A stretch of 64,000 bases of DNA from Emergencia sp. (GCA_022767345.1 JALEOD010000062.1:1-64000), one strand, 5' to 3'. Shown: positions 51,551 to 61,107, counted from the first letter of the stretch. Notes: generated from the letters alone by a model not told the origin. Numbers and translations: made by a program.

Positions 51551-52409
51551 GCGAAACATACGTAAAAGCAGAATCATACTGGAGGAGCTGTCAGGAGATT
51601 TAGAGCGGATCAGCAACGGCGAGAGGCTGACGGCTTCGGAAGGGCCGGGCAGTATTTCGGACACGCTGCCGTCCAAAATTTCTCATCAGTTAGTGCGGCT
51701 TTCTGACCGCATGTATGAGGTGGAACAGCGCGCAGCCAGAGACAGGGATGAGCTGAAAGAGCTGATTAGCGAGATTGCCCATCAGCTGCGAAATCCTCTG
51801 GCCAATATGGAAAGTTATTTGGAATTGCTTTCTCAGTCCAATCTGTCTGCAGAGGAAAAGGCTTCTTATTTGCAGGCGGTCTGTGAGGCGGAGCGGAGTG
51901 TTCGCTTTCTGACGGAAAGTTTCATTAAAATGGCAAGGCTGGAAAGCCGCGTGATTCAAATCAAGAAAGAATCTTTTGATTTGCAGGAAACAATTTTAAA
52001 CAGTGTGCTCAAAGTGGGGCAGATGGCAGAGGAAAAGAACATTCAGGTGCAGCTGGAAATGAAGGGAAACATTGCGGCTGCCCACGATGGAAATTGGCTG
52101 AAAGAAGCGTTGGTGAACCTTTTAGACAACAGTATCAAATACTCAAAAGAAGGGGACATGATCCAAATCACCGTGACGCAAAACGAAATGTTTACGGAGA
52201 TTTCTGTACGGGATTTTGGCATCGGTATTGAGGAGGGGGAAGAAAATCAGATTTTTAAACGGTTTTATCGAGGCCGCAGAGTGACTGTGGAGGAAGGTTT
52301 CGGCATCGGCCTTTACCTGGCGAGAGAAATCGTGCAGCACCATGGTGGCTTTATGAAAGTGAAACGGCAGGAGCCGGGACTTTCGGCATCGATTTTTTTG
52401 CCGGTTTAA
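51540..52409 (+). CDS. sensor histidine kinase without membrane segments
   Basis: A roughly 289-residue kinase: H-box EIAHQLRNPLANMESYLELL (catalytic His), N-box NLLDNSIKYSKEGD, G-boxes FGIGIEEGE and GFGIGLYLAREIV. No transmembrane helix precedes it, so it must sense in the cytoplasm or through partners such as the ABC permease, as in BceS/VncS-like systems. TTG 51540 with GGGG upstream fits the overlap; ATG 51516 is an alternative without a ribosome site. Confidence 0.87.
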   Translation: MENKRNIRKSRIILEELSGDLERISNGERLTASEGPGSISDTLPSKISHQLVRLSDRMYEVEQRAARDRDELKELISEIAHQLRNPLANMESYLELLSQSNLSAEEKASYLQAVCEAERSVRFLTESFIKMARLESRVIQIKKESFDLQETILNSVLKVGQMAEEKNIQVQLEMKGNIAAAHDGNWLKEALVNLLDNSIKYSKEGDMIQITVTQNEMFTEISVRDFGIGIEEGEENQIFKRFYRGRRVTVEEGFGIGLYLAREIVQHHGGFMKVKRQEPGLSASIFLPV

Positions 52410-52518
52410 AGAGGACGCGGTAAAAGAGAAAGCAGGAAAGCTGTGCAGGGAAATCGGCGGCAGCCGGTTTTGTATAGAATGCGCAGCTTTTTCTTTTGCC
52501 AGGGTCCTTGCGGCGGCG

Positions 52519-52576
52519 CTTGTAACAGAGCTTTTTAACAGAGTTTTTCATAGCGTTTGTAATAAGTTTGTAAGCC
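52519..52576 (+). promoter_or_regulatory. direct-repeat operator region before the ABC transporter
   Basis: TAACAGAG occurs twice at 13-base spacing (52522 and 52535) and TTTGTAA twice at 11-base spacing (52556 and 52567). Tandem repeats at one helical turn are the usual binding site of OmpR-type regulators. Confidence 0.45.
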
Positions 52577-52615
52577 CGCGGTGCTAAGATGGAGTCAGAA
52601 AGGAAGGTATCTTTT

Positions 52616-53296
52616 ATGGAAGTTGTAAAAACTGAGAATGTAAAGAAAATCTATCCGGCGCCGTCCGGCGCGGTCCATGCCTTAGACGGCGTCAGCATTT
52701 CTATCGAGGAAGGGGAGTTTGCCGCTATTATCGGCGCTTCCGGCAGCGGAAAGACTACGCTGCTCAACCTGCTAGGCGGGCTGGATGTGCCCACTGAGGG
52801 CACGGTCACTGTTAGAGGCAGAAATCTTGAGAAACTTTCTCAGGAGGAGCTTACTGTATTTCGCAGAAGAAATATCGGCTTTGTCTTTCAAAACTATAAT
52901 TTGCTGCCGATTCTCAATGTGACGGAGAATATTACGCTGCCGCTGAAGCTGGACGGAGCAGGCCTTGACGAGGCATTTTTTGTACAAGTGGTGGAAACCC
53001 TGGGTCTTTCCGACAAACTCTACAATATGCCGGAGACTCTTTCCGGCGGGCAGCAGCAGAGAGTCGCCATTGCAAGAGCTTTGATCACAAAACCTGCGGT
53101 GATTCTGGCAGACGAGCCGACGGGCAATCTGGATTCAAAGACCGGCATTGAAGTAATCGGGCTGCTGAAGGCCAGCGCCGCCCGTTTTGGCCAGACCATG
53201 GTCATTGTGACCCACAATGAGGAAGTTGCCCAGATGGCGGATACTATGATTCGCATTGAAGATGGAAAGGTGAAGGGCAGCAGCGATGAGAAATAA
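52616..53296 (+). CDS. ABC transporter ATP-binding protein (MacB/BceA type)
   Basis: A 226-residue ATPase: Walker A GASGSGKTT, Q-loop FVFQNYNLLP, signature LSGGQQQR and Walker B VILADEPTGNLD. The family pairs with FtsX-like permeases in antimicrobial-peptide detoxification or lipoprotein export. ATG 52616 has AAGGAAGG upstream; the in-frame ATG at 52589 lacks a site. Overlaps the permease gene by 11 bases. Confidence 0.95.
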   Translation: MEVVKTENVKKIYPAPSGAVHALDGVSISIEEGEFAAIIGASGSGKTTLLNLLGGLDVPTEGTVTVRGRNLEKLSQEELTVFRRRNIGFVFQNYNLLPILNVTENITLPLKLDGAGLDEAFFVQVVETLGLSDKLYNMPETLSGGQQQRVAIARALITKPAVILADEPTGNLDSKTGIEVIGLLKASAARFGQTMVIVTHNEEVAQMADTMIRIEDGKVKGSSDEK

Positions 53297-55847
53297 TAAT
53301 AAACCGGTATTGCGCCTGCTGTCGGCGAAACTGTATCAGGCGCAGAAAAGCAGAGTCAGAGTGCTGACAGGCGCCGTGGCCTTCGCGGTCATTTTAATTT
53401 TTTCTGTGTTCAGTCTGTCGGTAGGAAAAATCGAATCGGACCGTCTGCTCTATGGGAGAATGGCAGGCACAACGGCTTATACCACTCTTGAAAGGGCCAG
53501 TGAAGCGCAGATTGCGTCCATCGAAAAGCTGGACTATATTGAGGAAACGGGAATTTGTGTGATTTTGGGAGAAACAGAGTTTTTTACCTGTCAGGTACTG
53601 GATGAGACGGCCTATGAAAAAATGCAGAAGCCTGCGTATAGTGACATTCACGGCACTTATCCCAAAGAGGAAGATGAAATCATGCTGCCAATAAGGGCCC
53701 TTTCTGATATGGGCATTACGGAGCCTTCTTTGGGTATGGAAATTGATATCGCGATGAAGACCGCAGACGGCGAAGATCTGAAACAGACGTGGATTTTATC
53801 CGGTTATTATACCGAATATGTGGATCCGCAGGCGGAACTGCCGCGGGGATATTTTTCCGAGAAAATGTTAGAAAAGCTTGACCTGCGGTCAGAGGCCAAT
53901 ACTGTACTTTTGATTCAGCAGAAGGCGAATCTCGATGGGGAATCGGTGGAAACGCGTCTTTATCACGATGTGAAAATGACCGATGATACGCAGCAGTTTT
54001 TCGGCGGCAATGCTATGACATACAGCGTTGTCTATGAGTTTGCAGGCGGATTTGATATGGCAATTTTACTGGCGCTGGTAATCTTTGCGGGTGCGTTTAT
54101 GCTTCTTTACAACGTGATGAGTATTTCCATGGTACAGGATGTTCGCCAGTATGGGCTGCTTAAAACCCTTGGAACTACCAAGTGGCAGCTTTTTCGGATT
54201 GTCTATAGTCAGATTGGTAAAATCACGCTGCAAGGCTGCATCATAGGCAGTGCGGCAGGGCTGTTTATTACCACATTGATTGTGCCGAACCTTCTGGAAA
54301 ATATGTATCTTCACGGTTTTGGCAGCGCTTCCGCCATGATAGCGTTCAAGCCGTGGATTTTGGCGGTTTCTGTCGGCTTCGGCATTGCAGTTACTTTTCT
54401 TTCGGCATCTTTTGCGGTGAGAAAGGTTCTTTCTATGGGGCCTGTTGAAGCGATCAAATATATGGGATTTTCCAAGGACCATGCGCCAAAGAGAAAAAGA
54501 GTGAGACCCCGCAGGAGCAATTCCGGTATGGGCACCATGGCTTTCCGCAACTTGTTTCGCAGTCCGGGCCGTTTTCTGATTACGGTATGCTCCCTGACTT
54601 TGAGTATTACCGTGGCGCTCAGCGCTGTAGTGCTGACACGAGGCCTTGATCAGACAGAGCAGATTGACTATGAGTTTGCCGATTTCAGCGTGCTGAGCGC
54701 GGCTTCAGCTATGACTGCAGATGACTATAAAGATGATGAAATGCACTTTGAGGAAGAGTTTGCAGAGGAACTTTTATCTTTGGACGGTGTGACAGACTGG
54801 ATCAGCGTCACCGGCGGCTTCGGCAGAGTGAATGCAGGGCAGGAGGCCCTTTCCATGCGTCTTGCGTCCTGGGATGTGAAAACAGGGGAACAGCTGCCTT
54901 TTGTGGTACAGACTGTCGATGAGGATATGGTGCGGCAGCTGGCAGATTTTGCAGAGGAAAAAGAGTTGACTGATATGGTAGATATGGAATCTTTTCGCGG
55001 CGGAGAAGGGGTAATCGTGCTGCATTATCACAATTTGTCCAAGGCCATGGAGGAGAAAAGCAAGTCGGCTGTGGGCATGCCCATTGATATCTACAGTCTC
55101 GGCGGAGACCGTCTTGGGCAGATGCAGTGTAGCGGCTATTTGGATTTTACGAAAAAAGGATTTCCCAATCTTAAGACGACGTGGAACGGGCCGGCGATTC
55201 TCTATTTTCTGGTCAGCGAAAAGGGTTTTGAAAAGATGAAGCTGCCGAAACGGATTTTCGGCGTGGACTTTCAGGTGACGGAGGAGAAAGAGCCCTTTGT
55301 AAAAGCGCAGGTACAGCGTTTAATCGGCGCATACAACAGAGAGAAAAAGGCAGCCTATCCGGATGATTTGCAGTTTGCACAGGGGATTTTGGAGATGAGC
55401 GCAAAATCGGATATTCTGATGGCGGCAAAAGATTATATCAGAACCAGCAGGATTGTGATGGGCAGCCTTTGTCTGGTGCTGCTGTGCATGGGACTGCTCA
55501 ACTATATCAACGTGACTTTGACCAGTCTTACAGCGCGTAAAAAGGAATTTGCGGTGATGGAAAGCATCGGCATGACGCGAAAGCAGCTGAGAAAGAGTAT
55601 CGTGCTGGAGGGGATATTTTACAGCGGGATTGTGTCAGTTTTGACGGTGATTGTTGGAAGCGGCGTGCTGCAGGTGCTGCGTGCCGTTATGAATCAGCGG
55701 ATTGCATATTTTACCTTTTACTATCCCTGGGATGTACTGGGAATCAGTATTTTAGCGCTCTTTGTGATCTGCACTGTGATTCCGCTGGCACTGCAGAGAA
55801 AAAATGCGGGGGAAAGCGTGATAGAGAGGCTTAGAATGTATACGTAA
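53286..55847 (+). CDS. FtsX-like ABC permease
   Basis: An 853-residue permease. TM1 near residues 28-46, a large external domain to about 260, a core of three helices with MSISMVQDVRQYGLLKTLGTT, then a second FtsX block (GTMAFRNLFRSPGRFLITV), another external domain and the final three helices with FAVMESIGMTRKQLRKSIV. Both halves carry the FtsX coupling motif. With a two-component system upstream lacking its own sensor domain, this resembles peptide-resistance modules in which the permease is also the sensor. Confidence 0.9.
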   Translation: MRNNNKPVLRLLSAKLYQAQKSRVRVLTGAVAFAVILIFSVFSLSVGKIESDRLLYGRMAGTTAYTTLERASEAQIASIEKLDYIEETGICVILGETEFFTCQVLDETAYEKMQKPAYSDIHGTYPKEEDEIMLPIRALSDMGITEPSLGMEIDIAMKTADGEDLKQTWILSGYYTEYVDPQAELPRGYFSEKMLEKLDLRSEANTVLLIQQKANLDGESVETRLYHDVKMTDDTQQFFGGNAMTYSVVYEFAGGFDMAILLALVIFAGAFMLLYNVMSISMVQDVRQYGLLKTLGTTKWQLFRIVYSQIGKITLQGCIIGSAAGLFITTLIVPNLLENMYLHGFGSASAMIAFKPWILAVSVGFGIAVTFLSASFAVRKVLSMGPVEAIKYMGFSKDHAPKRKRVRPRRSNSGMGTMAFRNLFRSPGRFLITVCSLTLSITVALSAVVLTRGLDQTEQIDYEFADFSVLSAASAMTADDYKDDEMHFEEEFAEELLSLDGVTDWISVTGGFGRVNAGQEALSMRLASWDVKTGEQLPFVVQTVDEDMVRQLADFAEEKELTDMVDMESFRGGEGVIVLHYHNLSKAMEEKSKSAVGMPIDIYSLGGDRLGQMQCSGYLDFTKKGFPNLKTTWNGPAILYFLVSEKGFEKMKLPKRIFGVDFQVTEEKEPFVKAQVQRLIGAYNREKKAAYPDDLQFAQGILEMSAKSDILMAAKDYIRTSRIVMGSLCLVLLCMGLLNYINVTLTSLTARKKEFAVMESIGMTRKQLRKSIVLEGIFYSGIVSVLTVIVGSGVLQVLRAVMNQRIAYFTFYYPWDVLGISILALFVICTVIPLALQRKNAGESVIERLRMYT

Positions 55848-55929
55848 ATCCTGCGTTGTATCTATGTGTTTTCCGTGATATACTTAATATAGGAAATAGA
55901 TAAAAATTGCAACAGAAAGGGAAGGCTCA

Positions 55930-57660
55930 ATGGAACGACATGGTTATAAAGAAAAGGCACTGCTTCTCGTTGCCGGTAGTATATTTACTCAAAAAAGTCT
56001 GGCAAAGCAGCTTTCCGGATTTCTTCCGAAAGATGTTGCGATTATTCCATATATTATTGATGGAGAAAATCCGCCGCTTGCGGGAAAGTATTTTACGGTA
56101 TTCTCAAGCGATGAGGTTTATCGTGATTTTATAAATCAAAGCGGCGGTGACTTCATCGAAGATTATATCATAGGGACGCGTACAGTGCTCAATTCCAATA
56201 TAGATAAGATTCTGACCCTTCCAAGGGATCAGAAGATTTTACTGGTTGCTGATTCCAAAATCAGTGCACTTGACAGTATTGACAATCTTCGGGAAATCGG
56301 ATTCGGATTTCTCCAGCTGATTCCCTTTTATCCGGGCTGCAGTCTAACGGAGGATATCCGAATTGCCATAACGCCGGGAGATCCCGATCAGATTCCTGCC
56401 GGCATTGAAGCGGTGTACAATATTGGAACGAGACTGTTTGATCCTTCGACTGTCGTTCGCCTCATGGCGCATTATGGCGTTTTGGAAACAGAGATATACG
56501 ATTATACTGATACATTTATTAAAAGTCTGCTGGATACGGCCACTCGGATATCCAACGTTGCTTATGAGGCCAGCCGTGTTACAAAATCTGTGCACACCCG
56601 CCTTGCAGGAAGCGGGTATTTCGCGAAATATCATTTCGATGATATCATCGGAAAGTCACCGAGCATCCTTCGCGCAAAATCAATCGCGCAAAAAATTTCA
56701 ACTTCGGATCTGACGGTTTTGCTGGAGGGTGAGAACGGAACGGGCAAGGAATTATTTGCAAGTGCCATTCATCAGGCGTCTGACCGCAGCAAGTATCCTT
56801 TTGTGGCTATCAATTTTTCGGCACTTCCTGACACCTTGGTAGAGTCTGAACTTTTCGGTTATGAAGAGGGAGCGTTTACAGGGGCGAAAAAAGGCGGGAA
56901 AATTGGTCTGTTTGAACAGGCATCAGGGGGAACCATCTTTCTGGACGAAATTGGAGATGCCTCTTTGACGTTGCAGGCGAAACTGCTTCGAGTGATTCAG
57001 GAGCGTGAGATTATGCGGGTAGGAGGCAATAAAATAATTCCAATTGATGTGCGGATTATTGCTGCCACCAATCGCAGTCTGAAGCAGATGATTGAAGAAA
57101 AGAGTTTTCGTCAGGATTTGTATTATCGTTTAAAGGAGGGAGTCATTCATCTTCCGTCTCTTGCAAGGAGAAAGGAAGATATCCCCCTTTTGCTGGATTA
57201 CTGGCTGCATACTCGTTTTGACGTATCCAAGACTATTTCACCGGAGGTTTTAGCGATTCTGATGGAATATGACTGGCCCGGAAATATTCGTGAACTGCTC
57301 AACACCATGAAGTATGCCTTTGCAGTATGCGAGGGCGATACGATTTTGCCAAAAGACCTGCCGCCGGACGATATGCCTGCCGCAGTCACTGAGAAGTCGG
57401 TGCCTTTGACTGCCTGTACCCATACCCAGATGTGTATTTTAAACGCTGTTAAAGAAATCAGTCAGCGAAATGGCATTCCGGGAAGGGCGAGTATCTTTAA
57501 ACTTTTAAAGGAGCAAGAGCAATCTGTCAGTGAGTATCGTATCAGAGCGGAGCTGCGGTTACTCCATGCCAAAGGATTTTTACAGTCGACCTCAGGCAGG
57601 TATGGAATTTATCTGACAGAAGCAGGCATGGAACTGCTGATACGAAATAATCCAAAATAG
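55930..57660 (+). CDS. sigma-54 activator with unusual N- and C-terminal domains
   Basis: A 576-residue AAA+ activator. Walker A is GENGTGKE (Asn in place of the usual Ser), the sigma-54 loop EEGAFTGAKKGG and Walker B FLDEIGD are intact. The first 220 residues (KALLLVAGSIFTQKSLAKQL and IPYIIDGENPPLAGKYFTVFS) are not a PAS, GAF or receiver domain that I recognise. The C terminus is a winged-helix-like segment (SVSEYRIRAELRLLHAKGFL, RYGIYLTEAG) in place of the Fis HTH. It precedes a permease gene with a -24/-12 promoter. GGGAAGG precedes the ATG. Confidence 0.9.
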   Translation: MERHGYKEKALLLVAGSIFTQKSLAKQLSGFLPKDVAIIPYIIDGENPPLAGKYFTVFSSDEVYRDFINQSGGDFIEDYIIGTRTVLNSNIDKILTLPRDQKILLVADSKISALDSIDNLREIGFGFLQLIPFYPGCSLTEDIRIAITPGDPDQIPAGIEAVYNIGTRLFDPSTVVRLMAHYGVLETEIYDYTDTFIKSLLDTATRISNVAYEASRVTKSVHTRLAGSGYFAKYHFDDIIGKSPSILRAKSIAQKISTSDLTVLLEGENGTGKELFASAIHQASDRSKYPFVAINFSALPDTLVESELFGYEEGAFTGAKKGGKIGLFEQASGGTIFLDEIGDASLTLQAKLLRVIQEREIMRVGGNKIIPIDVRIIAATNRSLKQMIEEKSFRQDLYYRLKEGVIHLPSLARRKEDIPLLLDYWLHTRFDVSKTISPEVLAILMEYDWPGNIRELLNTMKYAFAVCEGDTILPKDLPPDDMPAAVTEKSVPLTACTHTQMCILNAVKEISQRNGIPGRASIFKLLKEQEQSVSEYRIRAELRLLHAKGFLQSTSGRYGIYLTEAGMELLIRNNPK

Positions 57661-57711
57661 ACCGAAATCATCCTTAAAAAACCGTAATGAACCATACTTT
57701 GAATATATTAC

Positions 57712-57742
57712 CTTTAAAAACCCCGAAAAATCGGGGTTTTTC
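57712..57742 (+). terminator. terminator after the activator gene
   Basis: AACCCCGAAAAATCGGGGTT followed by TTTC, immediately before the sigma-54 promoter. Confidence 0.8.
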
Positions 57743-57744
57743 TT

Positions 57745-57762
57745 TTGGCATTAAATTTGCTT
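57745..57762 (+). promoter_or_regulatory. sigma-54 promoter of the second YfcC gene
   Basis: TTGGCATTAAATTTGCTT with GG at 57747-57748 and GC at 57759-57760, ten bases apart, 45 bases before the start codon. Confidence 0.85.
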
Positions 57763-57805
57763 TATATATACCTGAAAATGAAATATTAATTAGGAGGTTA
57801 AATCA

Positions 57806-59344
57806 ATGTCAAAAAAACAAAAGGGAGAAACCCTAAATTCCTTAAACAAAGGTTTTAAGGTTCCCGACACGTATGTTATTATTTTCTTTGTAGTATGTCT
57901 GGCAGCATTGATGACTTACTTGATTCCACAGGGAATGTATCAGGTTGAAGACATTACTTACGTCGTTGATGGTGCAGAAAGCACCAGAACTGTCATCAAA
58001 GACAACAGCTTCCAGTATGCGCTGGATGACAACGGACAGCCGCTGAAACAGGGCATTAAGCTCTTCGAAGCTGGTGGCGGTGTTGGCTTGATGAACTATC
58101 TCTTTGAAGGTATGGTCAGCGGCGACAAATGGGGCTCTGCAATCGGTGTTATGGCAATCATTTTAGTTTGCGGCGGCGCATTCGGCATCATGATGAGAAC
58201 CGGCGCGATTGAAACAGGCATTATGGCAATGATTAGAAAAGCAAACGGTAAAGAAAGACTGATGATTCCGGTTCTGTTCATCTTCTTCTCCGCCGGTGGT
58301 GCAATCTGGGGCATGGGTGAAGAATCCATCCCGTTCGCTATGATTCTGGTTCCTATGGTTGTCGCTATGGGTTACGACGGTGTTACCGGCGTACTGATTA
58401 CTTATGTTGCTACGCAGATTGGTTTTGCAACATCTTGGATGAATCCGTTCTCTGTCGTTATCGCACAAGGTGTCGCAGGGGTTCCTGTGATGAGCGGTTC
58501 CACTTTCAGAATCGTTCTGTGGGTTGTATTCACAGGTGTTGGACTTGCAATGACTATGATTCATGCGGAAAGGGTGAGAAAAACACCTACATTATCCATT
58601 TCTTATGAAACTGACGCTTACTTCAGAGATGATATGAACAAGGCAGAGGGCAATGCAGAAGGTCAGAAACTGCAGCTAGGTCATATTCTGGTACTGCTGA
58701 CACTGGCTGCAACTATCGTGTGGGTTATCTGGGGCGTATTGACCTCCGGCTACTACATTCCGGAAATCTCCACCCAGTTCTTCATCATGGGTGTTGTTGC
58801 CGGTATCATCGGTGTTGTATTCAAACTCAACGACATGAAACTTAACGATATCGCAACTGCTTTCAAACAGGGCGCTGCTGACCTTGTAGGCGCTGCTCTG
58901 ATTGTAGGTATGGCAATGGGTATCATGCTGGTATTAGGCGGTTCTGATCCATCTTCTCCAACTGTACTGAATACAATTCTTCACGGTGTTTCCGAAGCTT
59001 TCTCAAGCTTGTCCGGAACACTGGCTGCTGTTTTGATGTATATTTTCCAGTCCGTATTCAACTTCTTTGTTGTATCCGGTTCCGGTCAGGCGGCTCTTAC
59101 TATGCCGATTATGGCGCCTTTGGCAGACCTGCTGGATGTAACCAGACAGACTGCTGTTTTAGCGTTCCAGCTGGGTGATGGACTGACAAACCTGATTGTT
59201 CCTACTTCCGGCTGCCTGATGGGTGCTTTAGCAGTAGCAAGAATTGATTGGTCCCAGTGGATCAAATTCATGTGGAAATTCCTGGGTGTTTTAATGCTTA
59301 TGTCTATTGCAACCATGATTATTGCAAGCGTAATGGGATTCTAA
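57806..59344 (+). CDS. YfcC family permease, second paralogue
   Basis: A 512-residue membrane transporter paralogous to the one at 22.7 kb: LMTYLIPQGMYQVEDITYVV after the first helix, GGAIWGMGEESIPFAMILVP, VVSGSGQAALTMPIMAPLADLLD. It has a longer loop near residues 40-75 than the first copy. By context it should import isoaspartyl peptides or a related compound for IadA. AGGAGG ribosome site; single sigma-54 promoter. Confidence 0.88.
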   Translation: MSKKQKGETLNSLNKGFKVPDTYVIIFFVVCLAALMTYLIPQGMYQVEDITYVVDGAESTRTVIKDNSFQYALDDNGQPLKQGIKLFEAGGGVGLMNYLFEGMVSGDKWGSAIGVMAIILVCGGAFGIMMRTGAIETGIMAMIRKANGKERLMIPVLFIFFSAGGAIWGMGEESIPFAMILVPMVVAMGYDGVTGVLITYVATQIGFATSWMNPFSVVIAQGVAGVPVMSGSTFRIVLWVVFTGVGLAMTMIHAERVRKTPTLSISYETDAYFRDDMNKAEGNAEGQKLQLGHILVLLTLAATIVWVIWGVLTSGYYIPEISTQFFIMGVVAGIIGVVFKLNDMKLNDIATAFKQGAADLVGAALIVGMAMGIMLVLGGSDPSSPTVLNTILHGVSEAFSSLSGTLAAVLMYIFQSVFNFFVVSGSGQAALTMPIMAPLADLLDVTRQTAVLAFQLGDGLTNLIVPTSGCLMGALAVARIDWSQWIKFMWKFLGVLMLMSIATMIIASVMGF

Positions 59345-59356
59345 AAGTAAGGTACT

Positions 59357-60535
59357 ATGATGAAATTAATTAAATGTGCAGAATTATATACACCAGAGTA
59401 TCTGGGTGTAAAAGATGTACTCCTCGCGGGAGGAAAAATCTGTAAAATTGCAGATAATATTGAGCTGCCTGCTGAATTAGAGGTGGAGGTCATAGACGGC
59501 ACAGGTCTTTTGCTGCTGCCGGGCTTTATCGATTCTCACGTCCATGTTCTTGGCGGCGGCGGGGAAGGCGGCTTTGCCAACAGAACGCCGGAGGCGACTT
59601 TGTCAGGTTTGACAAGATACGGTATTACCACCGTGGTCGGCTGTCTGGGTACTGACGGTATCGGCAGAGACATCAAGTCGCTGGTTGCAAAGATTAAAGG
59701 TCTGAGGGAGCAGGGGATTTCTGCCTACGCTTATACCGGCAGTTATCAGGTTCCCGTTCGAACCCTGACCGGCGGTATCATCGATGATATCATGATGATT
59801 GAGGAAATCATCGGCACAGGGGAGATTGCCATTTCCGACCATCGCTCTTCCCAGCCGACAGCAGACGAGTTTAAGCGGCTGTGTGCTGACACTCGCGTAG
59901 GCGGTATTTTATCCGGAAAAGCGGGTATTATCAACATTCACCTTGGGGACAGCCCTCGGTGCATGGACTTAATTAATCAGGTTATCGCTGAAACAGAGAT
60001 TCCTGCGACGCAGTTTCTGCCGACCCATGTAAACCGCAACGCGGCGCTCTTTGAAGAAGCTGTAGAGTACGCAAAACTGGGCGGAGCAGTGGATTTTACC
60101 GGTAACGAGGATATCGATTACTGGGAAACCATCTGCGATGAGGTGCGCGTGTGCAAGGGTATTAAGCGCTTACTGGACGAGGGGGTCAGCAGCGACCTTT
60201 TCACTATTTCTTCCGACGGACAGGGCAGTCTGCCGATGTTCAGCGCCGACGGCGTGTTCCAGGGCATGGGCATGGGAAAATCCAGCTGCCTTCTGAAAGA
60301 GGTCAGGGAGTGCGTGGAAAAGGAAAACATTCCGCTGGAAATCGCTGTAAAAGCCATCACGTCAAACCCTGCAAAGGTGCTTTGCTTAGACAGTAAAGGC
60401 CGCATCGAGGAGGGTCTGGACGCAGACCTTTGCCTGATGACAAAGGAGTTGGAAATCGATACTGTTATCGCTATGGGGCAGGTTATGGTAAAGAACGGCG
60501 AACCCATTGTAAAGGGCGCATTTGAAGGACAATAA
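59357..60535 (+). CDS. iadA: isoaspartyl dipeptidase
   Basis: A 392-residue amidohydrolase matching IadA: metal HxH in LPGFIDSHVHVLGGGGEGGF, the bridging/metal region GKAGIINIHLGDSPR, FLPTHVNR and FTISSDGQGSLP with the final Asp. It cleaves beta-aspartyl dipeptides from damaged proteins or cyanophycin-like polymers. It follows the YfcC gene by 12 bases, making an uptake and cleavage unit under sigma-54 control. Confidence 0.95.
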   Translation: MMKLIKCAELYTPEYLGVKDVLLAGGKICKIADNIELPAELEVEVIDGTGLLLLPGFIDSHVHVLGGGGEGGFANRTPEATLSGLTRYGITTVVGCLGTDGIGRDIKSLVAKIKGLREQGISAYAYTGSYQVPVRTLTGGIIDDIMMIEEIIGTGEIAISDHRSSQPTADEFKRLCADTRVGGILSGKAGIINIHLGDSPRCMDLINQVIAETEIPATQFLPTHVNRNAALFEEAVEYAKLGGAVDFTGNEDIDYWETICDEVRVCKGIKRLLDEGVSSDLFTISSDGQGSLPMFSADGVFQGMGMGKSSCLLKEVRECVEKENIPLEIAVKAITSNPAKVLCLDSKGRIEEGLDADLCLMTKELEIDTVIAMGQVMVKNGEPIVKGAFEGQ

Positions 60536-60547
60536 ATATTTGCTTAA

Positions 60548-60590
60548 AAAGGGCTTCATCTAATATGGTGGAGTCCTTTTATATTACAAT
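60548..60590 (+). terminator. terminator after iadA
   Basis: AAAAAGGGCT(TCATC) ... (GGTGG)AGTCCTTTT with G-U pairs, T-rich afterwards. Confidence 0.5.
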
Positions 60591-60682
60591 AGGAAAATAA
60601 AGTTTGATTGATTAATAATATATTATATGTTAAAATATAAACAAAGTGGATATGGAATATGAAAGAGAAAGGAAAACTCAAA

Positions 60683-60898
60683 ATGAAACAGATGAAGTTT
60701 ATATTACCTGCGGTTTCAATAGGCTGTATATTCATAGCATGCTTTACAACTCTGAATCCGATTATTGTTTTGTCTGCGGCAGTTGGACCAATCGCCTTCT
60801 TTTTAGGTTACAGCTATGATAAGCAGGAGAAAGTCTTGGAGCAGTTACTGAAGAAACTTGAAAAAAGTGAAAGCTCGCACTCGGACGATAACCTGTAG
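60683..60898 (+). CDS. small membrane protein of unknown function (71 residues)
   Basis: A 71-residue protein with two hydrophobic segments (FILPAVSIGCIFIACFTTL and IIVLSAAVGPIAFFLGY) and a charged coiled C terminus (KQEKVLEQLLKKLEKSESSH). ATG 60683 has AAAGG about 10 bases upstream; ATG 60659 is possible but lacks a site. A TTAAAATATAAAC region serves as a likely -10. No family recognised. Confidence 0.6.
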   Translation: MKQMKFILPAVSIGCIFIACFTTLNPIIVLSAAVGPIAFFLGYSYDKQEKVLEQLLKKLEKSESSHSDDNL

Positions 60899-60985
60899 CA
60901 AGGACTTATAGCTTTGGAGCAAGCCCTCGTTTGATGGAGGATTAGGTAAAATATGAACATGACATAAATTACTTTAATTCAACAA

Positions 60986-61075
60986 ATGTTTACGCTGGTC
61001 GTTTTTCTATGCGGCGTAGGCACGGCAGTATCTTTGATTATGTATTTAATCAGAAAACACCGTAATAAAAGATAA
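60986..61075 (+). CDS. candidate short membrane peptide, possibly a broken holin-like toxin
   Basis: A 29-residue frame: MFTLVVFLCGVGTAVSLIMY, then LIRKHRNKR, a single membrane helix with a basic tail. In the same frame, ATG 60953 (behind GGAGG at 60936-60940) reads MNMT then TAA at 60965, then ITLIQQ into this peptide. The ribosome site belongs to the upper start, so the intact ancestor may have been 40 residues, a typical size for holin-like type I toxins, now interrupted by a stop. Without that site translation from 60986 is doubtful. Confidence 0.3.
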   Translation: MFTLVVFLCGVGTAVSLIMYLIRKHRNKR

Positions 61076-61107
61076 TCGTCAAAAGGAAAAGTTCATACTG
61101 CAAAAGG

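Noticed and set aside
52589-52615. Upstream ATG for the ABC ATPase
   Set aside because: No ribosome site; AAGGAAGG lies between it and the ATG at 52616.
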